Shown here one piece after another: positions 41,789 through 51,291 of a stretch of 54,251 nt of DNA (positions are counted from its first letter, which is position 1; each line of letters opens with the position of its first letter). Location: the NCBI RefSeq assembly GCF_023074185.1, contig NZ_JADPKY010000160.1:1-54251 (forward strand), read 5' to 3'. This stretch comes from Bradyrhizobium sp. 132. Its GTDB lineage: Bacteria; Pseudomonadota; Alphaproteobacteria; Rhizobiales; Xanthobacteraceae. The notes beneath the pieces were generated by a model. It ran no database searches. It was not told the origin of the DNA and worked only from the letters and a program-made list of their open reading frames with translations. The position numbers and the translations under genes are program-made.

Positions 41789-41971
41789 ATGATGCGGTAT
41801 CCTTGGATTTTAGCGGCAGCCCTTTTCGCAGTCGGCGTCGTTGCCTGGGCTGTGGTGGCTGAGCGCCCTCCAGAGAACCCGCTCCGGATCGATGCTTCCC
41901 TGACCTTGGCCGCCGACCCCGACCTTCGATTGGTCTCGGAGCGCAGCCCTTACATGCGGACAGAGCGGTAA
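41789..41971 (+). CDS. Small membrane-anchored protein
   Basis: 60 residues, GGGAGGACGCA just upstream of ATG ATG. One hydrophobic segment (WILAAALFAVGVVAWAVVAE) anchors a periplasmic or cytoplasmic tail (LRIDASLTLAADPDLRLVSE). It starts ten bases after the previous gene, so they are probably cotranscribed. Family not recognised. Confidence 0.65.
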   Translation: MMRYPWILAAALFAVGVVAWAVVAERPPENPLRIDASLTLAADPDLRLVSERSPYMRTER

Positions 41972-42029
41972 TAATGGACAGGCGCCCAGCCTCAGCGGAG
42001 TCAGCGGTCGCGGGGATAGCCGGGCAAGC

Positions 42030-43417
42030 CGGGCTCGCACCGCGATGCAGGGCGCGCTCGATTCGGCCTCGCTGATGGTCGCCAAGAACCTGTCGGACGG
42101 CAAGATCACGACCAACCAGATTCCCACGGCGGGGCCGGCCTACTTCGCCGCACTGTACACCGAGACCGACGTGCAGAGCGTCCAGGCGGCGGCGACCTAC
42201 ACCGCCAACAGCGGCGGGAAGGGATCGACGGTGGCGATGACTGCCTCGGGCGCGATCAAGTCCCAGTTCATGCAGATCGCCGGCTTCCCGACCCTAGGAT
42301 TCGGCGTCTCCTCGACTTCGACCTGGGGCAGCAACCTGCTGCGCATCGCGCTGGTGCTGGACAATACCGGTTCGACGAGCGGCACCAAGCTCTCGAACCT
42401 GAAGACCGCGTCCAAGAACCTCGTCGACAAGCTCGGGGCGCTCGCCAAGACCCCCGGCGACGTCATGTTCTCCGTCGTGCCCTTCGCGAGCGCCGTAAAC
42501 GTCGGTACCGATAAGGCCAGCGCCAACTGGCTGCGCTGGGACTTCTGGGATCCAAGATCGGAGGATGCCTCCGGCAACTCCTACTGCAGTTCCGGAAGAA
42601 GCTCCTGGTACACGAGGGCGATGTGCAAGGGGCACGGGTACACCTGGAGCCACTCCGTCGGTTCTCCTTCGACTTCGAACTGGAACGGCTGCGTCACCGA
42701 CCGCGACTAGAGCTACGACGTCTCCGACGCGGCCCCCTCATCGCTGACCACCCAGTTCGTCGCGGATCAGGACCGTACTGCCCGGCCAAGATGCTGGCGC
42801 TGACAAGCACCTTCAGCACCGTCAAGAGCACCATAGAGGCGATGGTGGCGAACGGCGGCACCAATCAGACCATCGGGCTGCACTGGGGCTGGCTGTCGCT
42901 GCTGCGCCAGTCGCCGCTGAACGCCCCGGCCGAGGACGTCAACAACCAGTACCAGCACGTGATCATCCTGTTCACCGACGGACAGAACACAGTCAACCGC
43001 TGGAACGGCGACGGCTCCATGAGCACGTCCTCGACGGAGCGCGGAAAGATCGATACGCGGATGGAGACGCTGTGCGCCGCGGTCAAGGCCAAGAACACCA
43101 CGATCTACGCCGTTCAGCTTGATGACGGCACCGGCGTGTCGCCCGTGCTGCCCAAATGCGCGAGCGGCTCGGCCACCTTTTTCATGTTGACCACGCCGAG
43201 CGAGATTGACGCCGCGTTCGCTCAGATCGGCACCTCGATCTCGAAGCTGCGTCTCGAACTAGCCCGCAAGCGAAATAAGGTCGCTCTTGCGGGCCGACGC
43301 GTGAGCGCCAAGGCGATGTCGCTCGTTCAGTTCGAGACATGCCTGTCCGATCTGACCACGTCCGCTTGTCCGGCTAGACCGGAAGTCATCGCCTCACGGG
43401 CAAACCGACGCGATTGA
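42030..43417 (+). pseudogene. Broken TadG-like pilus-assembly/vWA gene
   Basis: The plus strand reads TadG-like sequence: SRARTAMQGALDSASLMVAK, IALVLDNTGSTSGTKLSNLK (a vWA metal-site-like loop), GDVMFSVVPFASAVNVGTDK, then a TAG at 42708-42710 inside TDRD-SYDV. A frameshift near 42780 leads into MLALTSTFSTVKSTIEAMVA, VIILFTDGQNTVNRWNGDGS and AFAQIGTSISKLRLELARKR. The N-terminal membrane segment is missing and the 3' end reads on past the usual end into unrelated sequence. At least four changes show it is dead. TadG-type proteins build Flp/Tad pili; no other tad gene is nearby. Confidence 0.85.
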
Positions 43418-43481
43418 CCCGAGGTGGACAAAGGGCTTGCTGCCTCACGAAGATTGTCACCACCAGAACGCTTCACGCGTC

Positions 43482-43802
43482 TCAGTTTGCGGAGACAAAC
43501 TTTAACCCAATCACCCCTGCCACAATCAAAGCAATGCAAAACAACCGCGCCGGCGACGCAGAGTCGCCGAGCACTGCGATACCTAGAACGGCAGTACCTG
43601 CGGCACCGATGCCGGTCCAGACGGCGTACCCCGTGCCGACTGGAAGTGTGCGGAGTGCCAATGAGAGAAGAACGACACTTGATAAGCCGGTGGCGGCCGC
43701 AAACAGCGCGGGTAGCAGCCGCGTGAAACCTGCGGACCACTTCATGCCAAAGGCGAATCCGATCTCGAGGAAGCCGGCGGCGGTTAACATTATCCATTCC
43801 AT
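43482..43802 (-). CDS. Small multidrug-resistance (SMR/SugE-like) transporter
   Basis: 106 residues from ATG 43802, with four membrane segments: MEWIMLTAAGFLEIGFAFGM, LLPALFAAATGLSSVVLLSL, LPVGTGYAVWTGIGAAGTAV and RLFCIALIVAGVIGLKFVSA. SMR hallmarks E14, W-T-G-IGA and G-T-A-V are present. A longer frame would add an unsupported N-terminus. SMR proteins act as dimers exporting guanidinium or quaternary amines; which is not decidable here. Confidence 0.88.
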   Translation of the reverse strand: MEWIMLTAAGFLEIGFAFGMKWSAGFTRLLPALFAAATGLSSVVLLSLALRTLPVGTGYAVWTGIGAAGTAVLGIAVLGDSASPARLFCIALIVAGVIGLKFVSAN

Positions 43803-43914
43803 GGAGGCGATCCATCCGCGATCGCCAGGCACTACGGCTGGGCGGCGTTTGTAGGGGGGCAGGATGCGCATGGACGGATGTCCATGCGCTACATGTTTGC
43901 TCACTGGGGGTCCC

Positions 43915-44370
43915 TCAGGACTCGCTGACGGCGCGGGGAATCGAGCGGAATGAGATTCCAAATCGATTGAATGCGTTCATCAAGCCGATGGCATAGGTGA
44001 GGTCAGCCAATTCCTTGTCGCTGAATGCACTCGTCGCGGCCTCATAGTCGACCTCCGGAACCCCGGTTTCCGCCACTAGCGTCACGGTCTCCGTCCAGGC
44101 CAGCGCACAGCGTTCGCGCGCACTGAAGATCTCACCCGCGTCGCGCCACACAGGAACCAGCACGAGCTTGTCGACGGCGACGCCAGACTTGAGCAGATCG
44201 CGGGAGTGCATGTCGATGCAGTAGGCACAGCCGTTGATCTGAGAAACCCGTAGATACACGAGATCGACCAGTTGCTTTGGAAGGCCGCTCTTCTGAAGAT
44301 GGACGTAGACACCTCCAAAAGCCTTGAAGCCTTCCGGCGACGCCTTGGCGTAATCGATGCGCTTGTTCAT
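43915..44370 (-). CDS. AhpD/carboxymuconolactone decarboxylase-like protein
   Basis: 151 residues from ATG 44370 (GAGGA upstream). The CMD domain carries the thiol motif CAYCIDMHSRD (C-x2-C-x3-H) as in AhpD, and LTYAIGLMNAFNRFGISFRS at the end. AhpD-like proteins reduce peroxide-linked disulfides; many relatives are uncharacterised. It lies downstream of the MocR-type gene and upstream of the SMR gene, all leftward. Confidence 0.88.
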   Translation of the reverse strand: MNKRIDYAKASPEGFKAFGGVYVHLQKSGLPKQLVDLVYLRVSQINGCAYCIDMHSRDLLKSGVAVDKLVLVPVWRDAGEIFSARERCALAWTETVTLVAETGVPEVDYEAATSAFSDKELADLTYAIGLMNAFNRFGISFRSIPRAVSES

Positions 44371-44496
44371 GATTGAATCCTCATCTGGTTGAGAGATTCG
44401 ATCGTCTCGCATCTTGGCCTATCCAAGAAGGTCCATGATCGGCCTCCGTTGCTAGACCATCATTTTCCTGGTCCAGAGGTCCCTCTCAAGCGGCTG

Positions 44497-45918
44497 TCAC
44501 ATCATTTTCAAAATGCGCCCTCCGAGATTTTCGGCTGTACGCTGAGAATCAATATTCGTGAAACTCAAAAGTAGGGCTGAGGCACCATCGTTGCGCGCCG
44601 TCCAGTCCGTGAGCGCCTCGGCGTAAAGCTTCTGCTTCCGCATGCTTGCAACCAGCCGGCGGTCTGAACGATTGCCTCGCAGACGCAAGATCAGGTGCAT
44701 GCCCCCGGGCTGCAAGTCTATGCGCACATATTTTCCGAGCACGCTTTCCAGGCCAGCCGCGGTCGCTTCCCGGCGCTCGGCATAGAGTTTCCGCATTCGC
44801 TGGATATGGCGGGCAAAATGTCCTTCGCTAATGAATGCAGTGACGATGGATTGCGTGAGCCCGGGGCAGCCAGCCGAAAGGCTTTCAGTGACCTGCTCAA
44901 ACAGCTCGACTTGCTCTTCCGGCACTACGAGATAGGCAAGCCGCATACCCGGAAAGAGCACCTTGCTGAACGTGCCCGCATAGAGCACCCGCCCATCGCG
45001 GTCGAGGTTCTTCAACGCAGGGAGCGGGCGGCTGACATAGCGGTATTCGCCATCGTAATCGTCTTCGATGATCCACGCCTTGTTTCGCGCGGCCCAATCC
45101 AGTAGCGCAAGACGTCGGGGTAACGACAAGGACATGCCGAGCGGGCTCTGATGCGCAGGCGTGACTACCGCTGCGCGCGCCAGGGGCGCCAGCTTGACCG
45201 CGTCGGAAACAACCATGCCCTGCCCATCGACAGGGACCAAGACGCTTTCAACATGCATATACTTGCATATCTCTCGCGTGGGCGGGTATCCGGGGTCTTC
45301 GAGCCAGACGCGATCGCCCGCCTGGAGCAGGGCGTTGCCGATCAGCTCGACAGTTTGGCGATACCCCGAGGTGATGAACACCTGCGATGCAGTGCAGTTG
45401 ATGCCGCGCGAGACCTGAAGGTATCTGGCGACTTCCGCGCGCAGCAAAGGTAAGCCTTGGACAGGAGGATGGATCATATCGGAAGGCTGCATGGCGCGCG
45501 CACGGCGCGCGGTAAGGCGCGCCCAAATCTTTCTTGGAAACGCATCCAGGGCAGGCAAGCCCATCTGAAAGGGTAAGATCGTATCGGGACGAAAACTGAG
45601 AGCGTCCGGAGCGAAGTCCAAAGGCGGCGCTGGGCTTGCCATGAGCGTACGCGGCTTGAGGTCCGGGCTTACAATGGTGCCTGCCTGGCCGCGTGCCTCG
45701 ATTAACCCCTCCGCGGCCAGCAAGGAATAAGCGGTTTCGATGGTACCTCTGGCGAGTCCCAATTCCCCGGTCAGTGCCCTCGCCGAAGGAATGCGGTCGC
45801 CGGGCTTCAACATTCCATTGGCGATCGCGTCCCGGAACCGTTCGTAAATCTGGCGGTAGAATGGCTCGGTCGCCGTCGGATCCAGCGGAGAGATCCTTCC
45901 AGGCGTGGCGGCAGACAT
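44497..45918 (-). CDS. MocR/PdxR-type regulator (GntR HTH + aminotransferase fold)
   Basis: 473 residues. N-terminal winged HTH of the GntR family (FRDAIANGMLKPGDRIPSAR, LTGELGLARGTIETAYSLLA) and a class-I aminotransferase-like domain (about 120-470) with GYRQTVELIGNALLQAGDRV, EDPGYPPTREI, IIEDDYDGEYRY and the PLP lysine in YAGTFSKVLFPGMRLAY. MocR proteins use PLP as effector. It is divergent from the broken azoreductase and nitrilase pair, its probable targets by position only. Confidence 0.92.
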   Translation of the reverse strand: MSAATPGRISPLDPTATEPFYRQIYERFRDAIANGMLKPGDRIPSARALTGELGLARGTIETAYSLLAAEGLIEARGQAGTIVSPDLKPRTLMASPAPPLDFAPDALSFRPDTILPFQMGLPALDAFPRKIWARLTARRARAMQPSDMIHPPVQGLPLLRAEVARYLQVSRGINCTASQVFITSGYRQTVELIGNALLQAGDRVWLEDPGYPPTREICKYMHVESVLVPVDGQGMVVSDAVKLAPLARAAVVTPAHQSPLGMSLSLPRRLALLDWAARNKAWIIEDDYDGEYRYVSRPLPALKNLDRDGRVLYAGTFSKVLFPGMRLAYLVVPEEQVELFEQVTESLSAGCPGLTQSIVTAFISEGHFARHIQRMRKLYAERREATAAGLESVLGKYVRIDLQPGGMHLILRLRGNRSDRRLVASMRKQKLYAEALTDWTARNDGASALLLSFTNIDSQRTAENLGGRILKMM

Positions 45919-46123
45919 GGCCCGATCCGATCTTTTCCATGAAGGAAACCACTATGCCACAACGGTTCGGATGGGTCTCCAGTTCTCGCAGGACTCCAGC
46001 AGTCTAGCCCAGCGCGGGGGCATATCATGGACCAGTCGCAAAGCTCCTTCATGGTCCTTGGATGCAGGCCTCCATTGCTTATCGTTCATGATCCGAGTTC
46101 AAACAGCAGCGATCGGACAGTCA

Positions 46124-46740
46124 ATGGAGAAGATACTGCATTTGATTTGCAGCCCCCGGGGGCAGGCATCGGAGAGTTACAGGCTATCTCAGAAAATCAT
46201 CGGCAATTTGCTGGATAGCGAGCCCGCGGCAACCGTCATCATTCGAGCCATCAGCGACGCCATCGCCGATCTCGATGAGCGTTACGCAACTGCTCTCGGT
46301 GGGACCGAGCGATCGTGCGCGGAATATTTGCCGAGGGCTCGATGTCGCGGTCCGAAGAGTTGATCCAAGAGTTGGAGAGCGCCGACTGCGTGGTCATCGC
46401 AACTCCAATGCATAACTTCACCGTGCCAGCCGCTCTCAAGGCGTGGATTGATCACGTCGTTCGGGTCCGTCGAACTTTCGACGTGACTGCCCAAGGAAAA
46501 GTGGGGGCGCTGAAGACCGGCCGGTCTTTGTCGCAGTGTCCTCGGACGGGCGATTTTCCGGCGAGCGCACGCATCAGCCCGATTTTCTCACGCCATATCT
46601 TAAAGCTATCCTCGGCAGCATCGGGCTGCATGATCTGACGTTCTTCTCCGTCGAGGGGTCCGCCCTTGGTGCTGATGCATTGGCCATAGCCGGGCCACCA
46701 CCGATCAAGCGATACAGGAGTTCTTTCTCCGTTTCGCATG
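46124..46740 (+). pseudogene. azoR: Broken FMN-dependent azoreductase gene
   Basis: AzoR-type sequence in three frames: MEKILHLICSPRGQASESYR from ATG 46124, then a shift near 46300 to VRGIFAEGSMSRSEELIQEL and ESADCVVIATPMHNFTVPAA. A second shift near 46510-46530 leads to RPVFVAVSSDGRFSGERTHQ and LHDLTFFSVEGSALGADALA. The order matches a normal AzoR of about 200 residues, so two indels inactivate it. The third frame runs into the nitrilase reading frame. The 3' boundary is approximate. Confidence 0.85.
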
Positions 46741-46820
46741 CACTTCAGCGGTGGCGTTTCGGCAAGCTGTGTGAGCGGCCGACGGCCGTCGATTTCAATC
46801 ACAGTTCTCGGAGAAACAAC

Positions 46821-47813
46821 ATGACGGTCGTCAAAGCCGCTGCCGTACAGATCAGCCCCGTGCTCTACAGCCGGGAAGGAACAGTGCAAAGAGTAATCCG
46901 AAAGATCGCCGAGCTCGCCAGGCTGGGGGTCCAGTTCGCGACGTTTCCGGAAACAGTGGTGCCATACTATCCCTATTTCTCGTTTGTGCAGACGCCCTTC
47001 GAGATCAGGACAGGCAAGGAGCACCTCAGGCTGCTCGATCAGGCCATAGCGGTACCCTCAGCCACCACAGAAGCCATCGGCGAGGCTGCGAGGCAGGCCA
47101 CGATGGTGGTGTCGATAGGCGTCAACGAACGCGACGGCGGCACGCTCTACAACACGCAATTGTTGTTCGACGCAGACGGCACCTTGATCCAGCGCCGGCG
47201 CAAGATCAGTCCCACTTTCCATGAGCGCATGATTTGGGGCCAGGGCGATGGTTCCGGGCTGCGCGCAGTGGATAGCGCCGTCGGCCGTGTCGGCCAGCTG
47301 GCATGCTGGGAGCACTACAATCCGCTGGCGCGCTATGCCCTTATGGCTGACGGCGAGCAAATCCATTCAGCCATGTACCCGGGTTCGTTCGCCGGTGATC
47401 GCTTCGCCGAGCAGACACAAGTGAATATCCGCCAACACGCCCTTGAAGCGGGCTGTTTCGTCGTCAACGCAACAGCGTGGCTTGATGGCGAACAGCAAGC
47501 GCAGATCATGAAGGACACCGGATGCAGCATTGGCCCGATTTCCGGCGGCTGCTTCACTGCAATTATTTCACCCGAAGGTGAATTGATCGGTGAACCCTTG
47601 CGATCCGGCGAAGGCCACGTGATTGCCGATCTCGATTTCTCGATGATCGATCGCCGCAAGCAGATGATGGACTCGCGCGGCCACTACAGTCGACCGGAAC
47701 TTCTCAGCCTGGCTATCGACCGCACAGCGGCGTCCCACTTCCATGAACGCGGTACGCATCCTCTGCCGATCATCGCGGGGCCGGTTGATGAAGATAGCGT
47801 CAAGGCGGCATAG
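46821..47813 (+). CDS. Nitrilase (carbon-nitrogen hydrolase)
   Basis: 330 residues from ATG 46821 (GGAG upstream); a longer upstream frame is the azoreductase remnant. The Glu-Lys-Cys triad is visible: E44 in FATFPETVVPYYPYFSF, K128 in QRRRKISPTFHERMIWGQGD, C162 in VGQLACWEHYNPLARYALMA. The HERMIWGQGDGSGL stretch marks true nitrilases rather than amidases. It hydrolyses an organic nitrile to acid and ammonia; substrate unknown. It remains intact although the preceding azoreductase gene is broken. Confidence 0.9.
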   Translation: MTVVKAAAVQISPVLYSREGTVQRVIRKIAELARLGVQFATFPETVVPYYPYFSFVQTPFEIRTGKEHLRLLDQAIAVPSATTEAIGEAARQATMVVSIGVNERDGGTLYNTQLLFDADGTLIQRRRKISPTFHERMIWGQGDGSGLRAVDSAVGRVGQLACWEHYNPLARYALMADGEQIHSAMYPGSFAGDRFAEQTQVNIRQHALEAGCFVVNATAWLDGEQQAQIMKDTGCSIGPISGGCFTAIISPEGELIGEPLRSGEGHVIADLDFSMIDRRKQMMDSRGHYSRPELLSLAIDRTAASHFHERGTHPLPIIAGPVDEDSVKAA

Positions 47814-47870
47814 TGCTGCTGGCCATTCCGAGAGGATGCGTTCTTTGGACTTCCGGGCCGCAAACCCGTT

Positions 47871-48206
47871 GTGCTGATATCAAAGCCCGCAACGATACGG
47901 CCACTACCACCTGCGCCGATGCCAGTCAGTCCTCTTACCACGCGCCAGTTCAATCGCGCCTGCCATGCGGCTGCCCACATGGCCGGGATCGACAAGCGGG
48001 TATCTCCGCACACACTCCGGCACAACTTTGCCACCCATCTTCTGGAACAGAACATCGATATCATAGTGATCCAGGTGCTGCTCGGCCACGCCAAGCTCGA
48101 TACCACGGCGCTCTACACCCGCCTCGCCACCAAGACGATCCGCGAGATCATGAGCCTGCGCGATCACATCATGGGCAAGCTCAAGGAGGCCGAGCCACCC
48201 GCCTGA
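47871..48206 (+). pseudogene. Truncated tyrosine recombinase
   Basis: Only the C-terminal catalytic part remains: SPLTTRQFNRACHAAAHMAG, VSPHTLRHNFATHLLEQNID, VQVLLGHAKLDTTALYT-type end (HxLRH, LGH, Y). N-terminal half missing. It directly precedes an IS91-type transposase, as in IS91-group elements that carry an integrase. Confidence 0.82.
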
Positions 48207-48218
48207 CGTGCGGCTCGC

Positions 48219-49418
48219 GTGCCGCGCCCAGCGCTGGAGGTCGCGGATATTTTCCGCGACCGTGGACCGGCATGGCGTCAAGCCAACGCCGGCCATGTGA
48301 GCCTCGGCCAGCTCAAGGTCACGTCAGCCATCGAGAGCTGCCGCAGGGCATCGCTCGGGGGACATGTCGAGCGATCCGAGGATTGTGTCCACACCCAGAT
48401 CGCCTACAACGCTTGTCGCAATCGGCATTGCCCGAAGTGCCAGGGCGCCGCGGCGAAGCAATGGCTCGCCGAGCGCGAGGCCGATCTGCTGCCCGTGCTG
48501 TACTTCCATGTCGTGTTCACGCTGCCGGCGGGCATCGCCGACATCGCCTACCAAAACAAGGCCGTCATCTACGACCTGGTGTTCAAGGCCTCGGCCGAAA
48601 CGCTGACCACGATCGCCGCCGATCCAAAGCATCTGGGCGCCCGCATCGGCATCACCTCCGTGCTGCACAGCTGGGGTTCGGCGCTCACCCAACACCCGCA
48701 CGTGCACATGATCGTGCCGGGCGGGGGCATCTCGCCCGACGGCACGCGCTGGGTATCGTGCCGTCCCGGCTTCTTCCTGCCGGTGCGCGTGCTCTCGCGC
48801 CTGTACCGCAGGCTGCTCCTGGAGAAGCTCATCGCGACCCACAAGGCCGGCCGCCCGTACGTATTCGGCAATCAAACGCCACTTGCCGATGCGCAAGCCT
48901 TCGCGGCTCACCTCGCACCGCTGCGCAACGCCGAATGGGTGGTCTATGCCAAGCGTCCGTTCGGCGGTCCCGAGGCCGTGTTGGCCTATCTGTCGCGCTA
49001 TACACACCGCGTCGCCATCGCCAACAGCCGCCTGATCGCCCTCGACCAGCACGGTGTCACCTTCAGATGGAAGGATTACCGCGTCGAGGGCCGCGGACGA
49101 CAGAAGATCATGATCCTGGCCACCGGCGAGTTCATCCGCCGCTTCCTCATCCACGTGCTGCCAAAGGGCTTCAACCGCATCCGCCATTACGGCCTGCTGG
49201 CGCGGGGCGCTTGCGCCGGCAACATCGCACGCGCCCGCGAGCTGCTCGCCATCAAAAAACGTGAGGATGCGCCCACCGAGACCATCGCCGTCGCCGACAA
49301 GCCGCGGTGTCCATGCTGCGGCGGCCGTATGATCCTCATCGAGCTCTTCGTGCGCGGCGAGACACCGCGCCATTCGCCAGCCGCTCCAACCCGCGCCATC
49401 AGGATCGACACCTCATGA
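48219..49418 (+). CDS. IS91-family Y2-type transposase
   Basis: 399 residues. N-terminal zinc-binding region (ACRNRHCPKCQGAAAKQWLA), HUH-type core (HPHVHMIVPGGGISPDGTRW), catalytic Tyr in LAYLSRYTHRVAIANSRLIA, and a basic C-terminal region with a second zinc site (CPCCGGRM). IS91 transposases are HUH rolling-circle enzymes. The frame is intact, so the element may be active if its ends are. The neighbouring integrase is truncated and no clear oriIS/terIS was verified. Confidence 0.9.
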   Translation: MPRPALEVADIFRDRGPAWRQANAGHVSLGQLKVTSAIESCRRASLGGHVERSEDCVHTQIAYNACRNRHCPKCQGAAAKQWLAEREADLLPVLYFHVVFTLPAGIADIAYQNKAVIYDLVFKASAETLTTIAADPKHLGARIGITSVLHSWGSALTQHPHVHMIVPGGGISPDGTRWVSCRPGFFLPVRVLSRLYRRLLLEKLIATHKAGRPYVFGNQTPLADAQAFAAHLAPLRNAEWVVYAKRPFGGPEAVLAYLSRYTHRVAIANSRLIALDQHGVTFRWKDYRVEGRGRQKIMILATGEFIRRFLIHVLPKGFNRIRHYGLLARGACAGNIARARELLAIKKREDAPTETIAVADKPRCPCCGGRMILIELFVRGETPRHSPAAPTRAIRIDTS

Positions 49419-49847
49419 CCACACAACGGCGGTTCTGCAAAACGATCATCTTGCCCGCCGCTCATCAAACGGCCACCGCGGAGTGCATCCAAATGTTCTG
49501 CTATCGTCCAATCCGCCGACAATGCTGCGAGTTAGACGCCGCCAACCACTCAGTCGCCGCCGCGCCACCGCCCCGCAGTTCGCTGCATCGGTTCGAACTC
49601 AATCGGCCAACTCGCCTGCGGCGCTCAAATCCCCATAGAGCCTGCCGCGCCATTCCCGCCCACCATGCGCGGTTTCCTCCCCTGGAGGCTTTCGGACGCC
49701 GGCCCCGTGCACGCCGCCCCACCGTCATGGGGCCGGCATCCAAAACCCTTCACATTTGCGGACGTCCTAGGACACCGCCGCTGCCATCGGAACCCGATCA
49801 AGCGACTTAGGTTGAAAGGGACGCATCGACAATCTCGGATACTTGCA
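49419..49847. other. IS91 right flank up to the ureohydrolase gene
   Basis: About 430 bases without a gene. It should contain the right end of the IS91 element. It holds a perfect 9-bp inverted repeat described separately. Confidence 0.5.
49698..49737. repeat. 9-bp perfect inverted repeat in the IS91 flank
   Basis: GCCGGCCCC (49698-49706) and GGGGCCGGC (49729-49737) with a 22-base loop. It could be the subterminal hairpin of the IS91 right end or a terminator. Confidence 0.55.
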
Positions 49848-50771
49848 ATGCATCCCGACAGGCCGACTTTTCTGGGCGTTGAGGCTTGTGACTTGACCAG
49901 CGCCCTGCCCGCGGCCGACGTGATCTTGTTTGGCGCTTCCGATGCCACGCCGTACGTTGTAGGTCAGACGAGCCATGCCGCCAAAGCGCCGGACTTCATT
50001 CGTCGCGCTCTGCGTCATTATGAGAGCGATCTCACCCGTTGGGATTTTGATCAAGAAGCGGAGCTGCTCACTCCAGCCAAATTGAAGGTCTTGGATGGTG
50101 GAAACTTGGTGACGGATCCCATGACACCTGAGAGCAATCGTGATGCCATCAGAACGACCACGCAAGCTGTCCTTTCGGCTGGCGCAGTTCCGATCCTGCT
50201 AGGCGGGGATGATTCAGTTCCGATACCTTTCTTCGAAGCATTTCGCAAAAGCAAAGGGCTAACGATCCTGCAGATTGATGCCCATCTTGATTGGCGTGAT
50301 CAGCGAAACGGATCGGGCTATACATTCTCAAGCACAATGCGGCGAGCCAGCGAATTGCCCTGGGTAAGACGCATCGTGCAGGTTGGGTTGCGCGGCATTG
50401 GCGGCTCTGGTCGTGCCGAATTTGACTGTGCAAAGGCGTGGGGCACCAAGATCGTCACAGCAAGAGATATTCGGCTTCATGGGATCGCAAGCGTTCTTGC
50501 AGAGATAGAGGACGATAGCGAGTGCTTGATTACCATTGATTGCGACGGTCTCGATCCATCAGTCATCCCAGGCGTGCTCATACCACAGCCAGGCGGTCTA
50601 TCCTATTTTGACGTTGTCGATCTTATGCAGGGTGTCGCGTCAAAGTGCAGAATAGTTGGGCTCGACGTCGTCGAGTTCGTCCCCGAGCGCGACGTGCAAA
50701 ATCTTGGAGCGATTGCTATCTCGCGGATTATCTGCAATGGGCTAGGTTGTATTCGGCAACGAGCCGTATAA
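49848..50771 (+). CDS. Ureohydrolase (agmatinase/arginase family)
   Basis: 307 residues from ATG 49848; a longer frame begins in IS flank DNA. Metal motifs: LLGGDDSVPIPF (first motif, Asp where classical members have His: GGDHS), QIDAHLDWRD (DAHxD present), and ITIDCDGLDPSVIPG (DxDxxDP). EFVPERDVQNLGAIAISRII closes the fold. It cleaves a guanidino compound to urea in related enzymes; agmatine, guanidinobutyrate and others cannot be distinguished here. The Asp substitution occurs in some family branches and does not by itself mean inactivity. Confidence 0.88.
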   Translation: MHPDRPTFLGVEACDLTSALPAADVILFGASDATPYVVGQTSHAAKAPDFIRRALRHYESDLTRWDFDQEAELLTPAKLKVLDGGNLVTDPMTPESNRDAIRTTTQAVLSAGAVPILLGGDDSVPIPFFEAFRKSKGLTILQIDAHLDWRDQRNGSGYTFSSTMRRASELPWVRRIVQVGLRGIGGSGRAEFDCAKAWGTKIVTARDIRLHGIASVLAEIEDDSECLITIDCDGLDPSVIPGVLIPQPGGLSYFDVVDLMQGVASKCRIVGLDVVEFVPERDVQNLGAIAISRIICNGLGCIRQRAV

Positions 50772-51291
50772 CTGCTGCTCTTGACGCTTCCTCTGACCCC
50801 GCGAGAGGGCCATCCGTCTTGCGGTGCTGAGGTCGAGCAGATCAGTCCCTTCGGGGTGAACGTCGATCTCGCAGCTGGTGTGCTGATCAAAAAAGTATGT
50901 GGCCATCGGCGGACAACAGTTCCGAGCACGCCGAGTCCTTCGCAGCCCACTTTAAGACGAAGCCCACCATCCCGCAGGAAATGGCTCCATCAAATCCACT
51001 GTAATGTGGTTGTCGTTCAGAGGCTCTGGGCTCGGATCCTCCGTCTTTTCCAGAAGCGCCGCGGCGGAAAGAACAAGCCACTGCGAAGACTCGGGCGAGT
51101 TCGAAGCCAGCCTTTTATTCTCGTTCAAATGTTGCTCCCCCGAATGCGTCGATCATCCGATAGAATTCGAAGGGCTCGCCTCCGTTCCTGCGCTCGAGCG
51201 ATGATGAGGGGAAGTGGCTTCCTAGCAACACTGCCTTGATGAGAAGAGACGTCTCTGGCGTAAACACCCGCGAAGCGCGCAAGCTGCGCCT
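50772..51291. other. Gap without a confident gene
   Basis: A 66-codon plus-strand frame (51004-51204; MWLSFRGSGLGSSVFSRSAA, CCSPECVDHPIEFEGLASVP) is plausible in composition but has no ribosome site or family. It is left uncalled. Confidence 0.4.

Noticed and set aside
48324..49373. 349-codon minus-strand open frame
   Set aside because: Antisense to the IS91 transposase, which has clear motifs.
51004..51204. 66-codon plus-strand frame
   Set aside because: Plausible composition but no ribosome site, family or context.
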